A stretch of 64,000 nt of DNA from Clostridium massiliamazoniense (lineage in GTDB: Bacteria; Bacillota; Clostridia; Clostridiales; Clostridiaceae), in the NCBI RefSeq assembly GCF_001403635.1, contig NZ_LN879467.1, positions 366,768 through 430,767 on the forward strand. Direction: 5' to 3'. The notes below the pieces were generated by a model. The model made no database searches. It had not been told where the DNA came from and was given only the letters and a program-made list of their open reading frames with translations. The position numbers were made by a program, and so were the translations under genes. Positions 62,820-64,000 of the stretch are shown here, piece by piece (within the stretch, counting starts at the first letter, position 1; each line of letters starts with the position of its first letter).

Positions 62820-64000
62820 TTATACCTCCTTAACTATTTCAGTATACTCTCCAGCTAAATACCCACTATTTATGTCTCCATCTCTCATAATGTACTTATC
62901 AGATACCTGGTCTTTTATACTTTCTTCAACATATCCTACCCATTGTTTCTGTGACACTATTATTATAACTTGTGATGCCAAATAACCTATATTTTTTGCT
63001 ACATTCTTCGTATGTATTTGATCTAAATTACCAAATGGAGAATCCATAACGATTGGATACTCATTTGCATACAAACTTGAAAGTACATCATTATCCTTAT
63101 TTTCTCTCGCATAAGATACTAAAGCTCCTATAAATGATAAACTTGTTATCTGTCCTTCTCCTGTTGAAAGTGCAACTTCTTTATTTTGATCTTCATTAAG
63201 TTTACTTGTTATTTTTAATTCAAAATTCTCATTAAGTACAGGAACTCTATAATCTTTATTTGTTATTTTCGCAAACACTTCTTTTATCTTTAAATCAAGC
63301 TCTTCTCTTACTATTTTAGTAAATAACTCTTTAAATTCATCATTTAATTCTATTAACTCATTTAAAGTATCTAATTTTTTATTTATCTTTTGAACAAAAT
63401 CATATTTGCTATTTGTCTCTTTTATTTTGATCTCTAACTTTTTCAACTCTTGTTCTATTATTTTTATTTTGGCTTCTATTTCACCAGCTTGTCTTAAATA
63501 AATTTCTTTGTTTTTCCTGCATATATCCCTTTTTTCCTCAATAGCTGCAACATCACCTGTTTCTATAGAACTTAACTTTTTTCTAATCTCATTTAATTTA
63601 TTATCTACATCTATTATTTCATTTTTTACTTTTTTTCTTTGCTCATTTAAATAGTTAAGCTTTCTAAAAAAGTCTTTCCCTTCATTTTTTTTAGCCCCAT
63701 CTATTAAACCTTTTATTTTAACATAAGCTTCATCAAACTCACTTCTTCCAGCATTTTCTCTTAGCATCTCTATATTTTTATATCCTTCACTTCCTTCTAC
63801 TAACGAACATCCACATATACACTTTTTATTATGTAATAAATCATTTAAGAAAGTTACTTTTATATTAGAGGGTAATTGTCCTTTTTCTCTTCTTTCTTCT
63901 AAAAAATTCTCTACAAATTCACTATTTTTAACCATAAGATGATACTTATAATTCTCTGATATATGTTTTTTTACTTTTTTCTCTTCTATAACTAATTGAC
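62820..64000 (-). CDS. Rad50/SMC-like ATPase, C-terminal part (runs off the window)
   Basis: The frame is open through 64000, so the N-terminus with Walker A is outside. Visible parts: a CICGC motif with a preceding Lys pair (about 35 residues after the Met at 63935), where Rad50-like proteins have a zinc hook or zinc knuckle; a coiled coil of about 150 residues; the ABC signature LSTGEGQITSLSFIGALV; and YPIVMDSPFGNLDQIHTKNV (Walker B and D loop). A final VSQKQWVGYVEESI corresponds to the switch region. Facing the dnd modification genes and linked to a Dnd-associated gene, it is a candidate restriction-arm ATPase distinct from DndD. Confidence 0.75.
   Translation of the reverse strand, partial: QLVIEEKKVKKHISENYKYHLMVKNSEFVENFLEERREKGQLPSNIKVTFLNDLLHNKKCICGCSLVEGSEGYKNIEMLRENAGRSEFDEAYVKIKGLIDGAKKNEGKDFFRKLNYLNEQRKKVKNEIIDVDNKLNEIRKKLSSIETGDVAAIEEKRDICRKNKEIYLRQAGEIEAKIKIIEQELKKLEIKIKETNSKYDFVQKINKKLDTLNELIELNDEFKELFTKIVREELDLKIKEVFAKITNKDYRVPVLNENFELKITSKLNEDQNKEVALSTGEGQITSLSFIGALVSYARENKDNDVLSSLYANEYPIVMDSPFGNLDQIHTKNVAKNIGYLASQVIIIVSQKQWVGYVEESIKDQVSDKYIMRDGDINSGYLAGEYTEIVKEV

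Noticed and set aside
1-64000. tRNA, rRNA, insertion sequences or prophage
   Set aside because: No cloverleaf, rRNA-like segment, transposase motif, integrase or phage structural gene could be recognised anywhere in the window.

Overview
The window is very AT-rich, Gram-positive-type DNA: strong AGGAGG-like ribosome binding sites, many TTG/GTG starts, rho-independent terminators after most genes, lipoboxes, and no outer-membrane genes. Rubrerythrins, an old-yellow-enzyme reductase, a CarD protein, a TPP-riboswitch thiamine salvage operon and families of SH3-repeat secreted proteins fit a low-GC anaerobic clostridium. My recollection is that it looks most like Clostridium perfringens or a near relative, but the species is inference. 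No rRNA, tRNA, transposase or recognisable prophage is visible.

Layout. 1-5.5 kb: an edge-truncated surface protein, a dienelactone-hydrolase-like enzyme divergent from a TetR regulator, a lipoprotein, an OYE reductase and a CarD regulator. 5.8-8.7 kb: a large PLD-nuclease/helicase/DUF3427 protein. 9-18.5 kb: catalase, two rubrerythrins (PerR-like palindromes before catalase and the first rubrerythrin), a secreted protein with near-identical 210-bp SH3 repeats, and an ArsR/nitroreductase operon. 18.9-21.4 kb: a MutS2-like protein without a Smr domain behind a leader that looks like an attenuator, then an orphan three-repeat CRISPR array. 22-25 kb: a second PLD-helicase-DUF3427 paralogue.

26-36.3 kb is an eroding accessory/defence region: a HAD pseudogene, a ParB-like protein, small membrane proteins, an AAA ATPase that lacks the nuclease domain expected of its family, a decayed gene, a GHKL ATPase, a YdjM-like membrane hydrolase, a two-gene unit pairing a Cys-rich/GreA-C-like protein with a DUF262-DUF1524 (GmrSD/SspE-type) protein, and a pglX (BREX methylase) remnant with three in-frame stops. 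36.5-56.1 kb is mainly housekeeping and envelope: a ferric-reductase-like membrane protein with a Fur-like box, two paralogous lipoproteins, thiD-thiM-tenA-thiE under a TPP riboswitch, ogg, a YqeK-like HD protein, DedA, Uma2, and SH3/beta-domain surface proteins.

56.3-64 kb is the clearest intact system: a DNA phosphorothioation operon, dndC-dndD-dndE-dndA, with overlapping or nearly touching genes and no dndB in view. Facing it across a shared terminator is an operon of a Rad50/SMC-like ATPase (cut by the window edge) and a small protein resembling a Dnd-associated family. The modification genes would write the sulfur mark; the facing pair is the best candidate for the restriction or effector arm. 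The DUF262-DUF1524 protein about 22 kb away belongs to the class that can read such marks.
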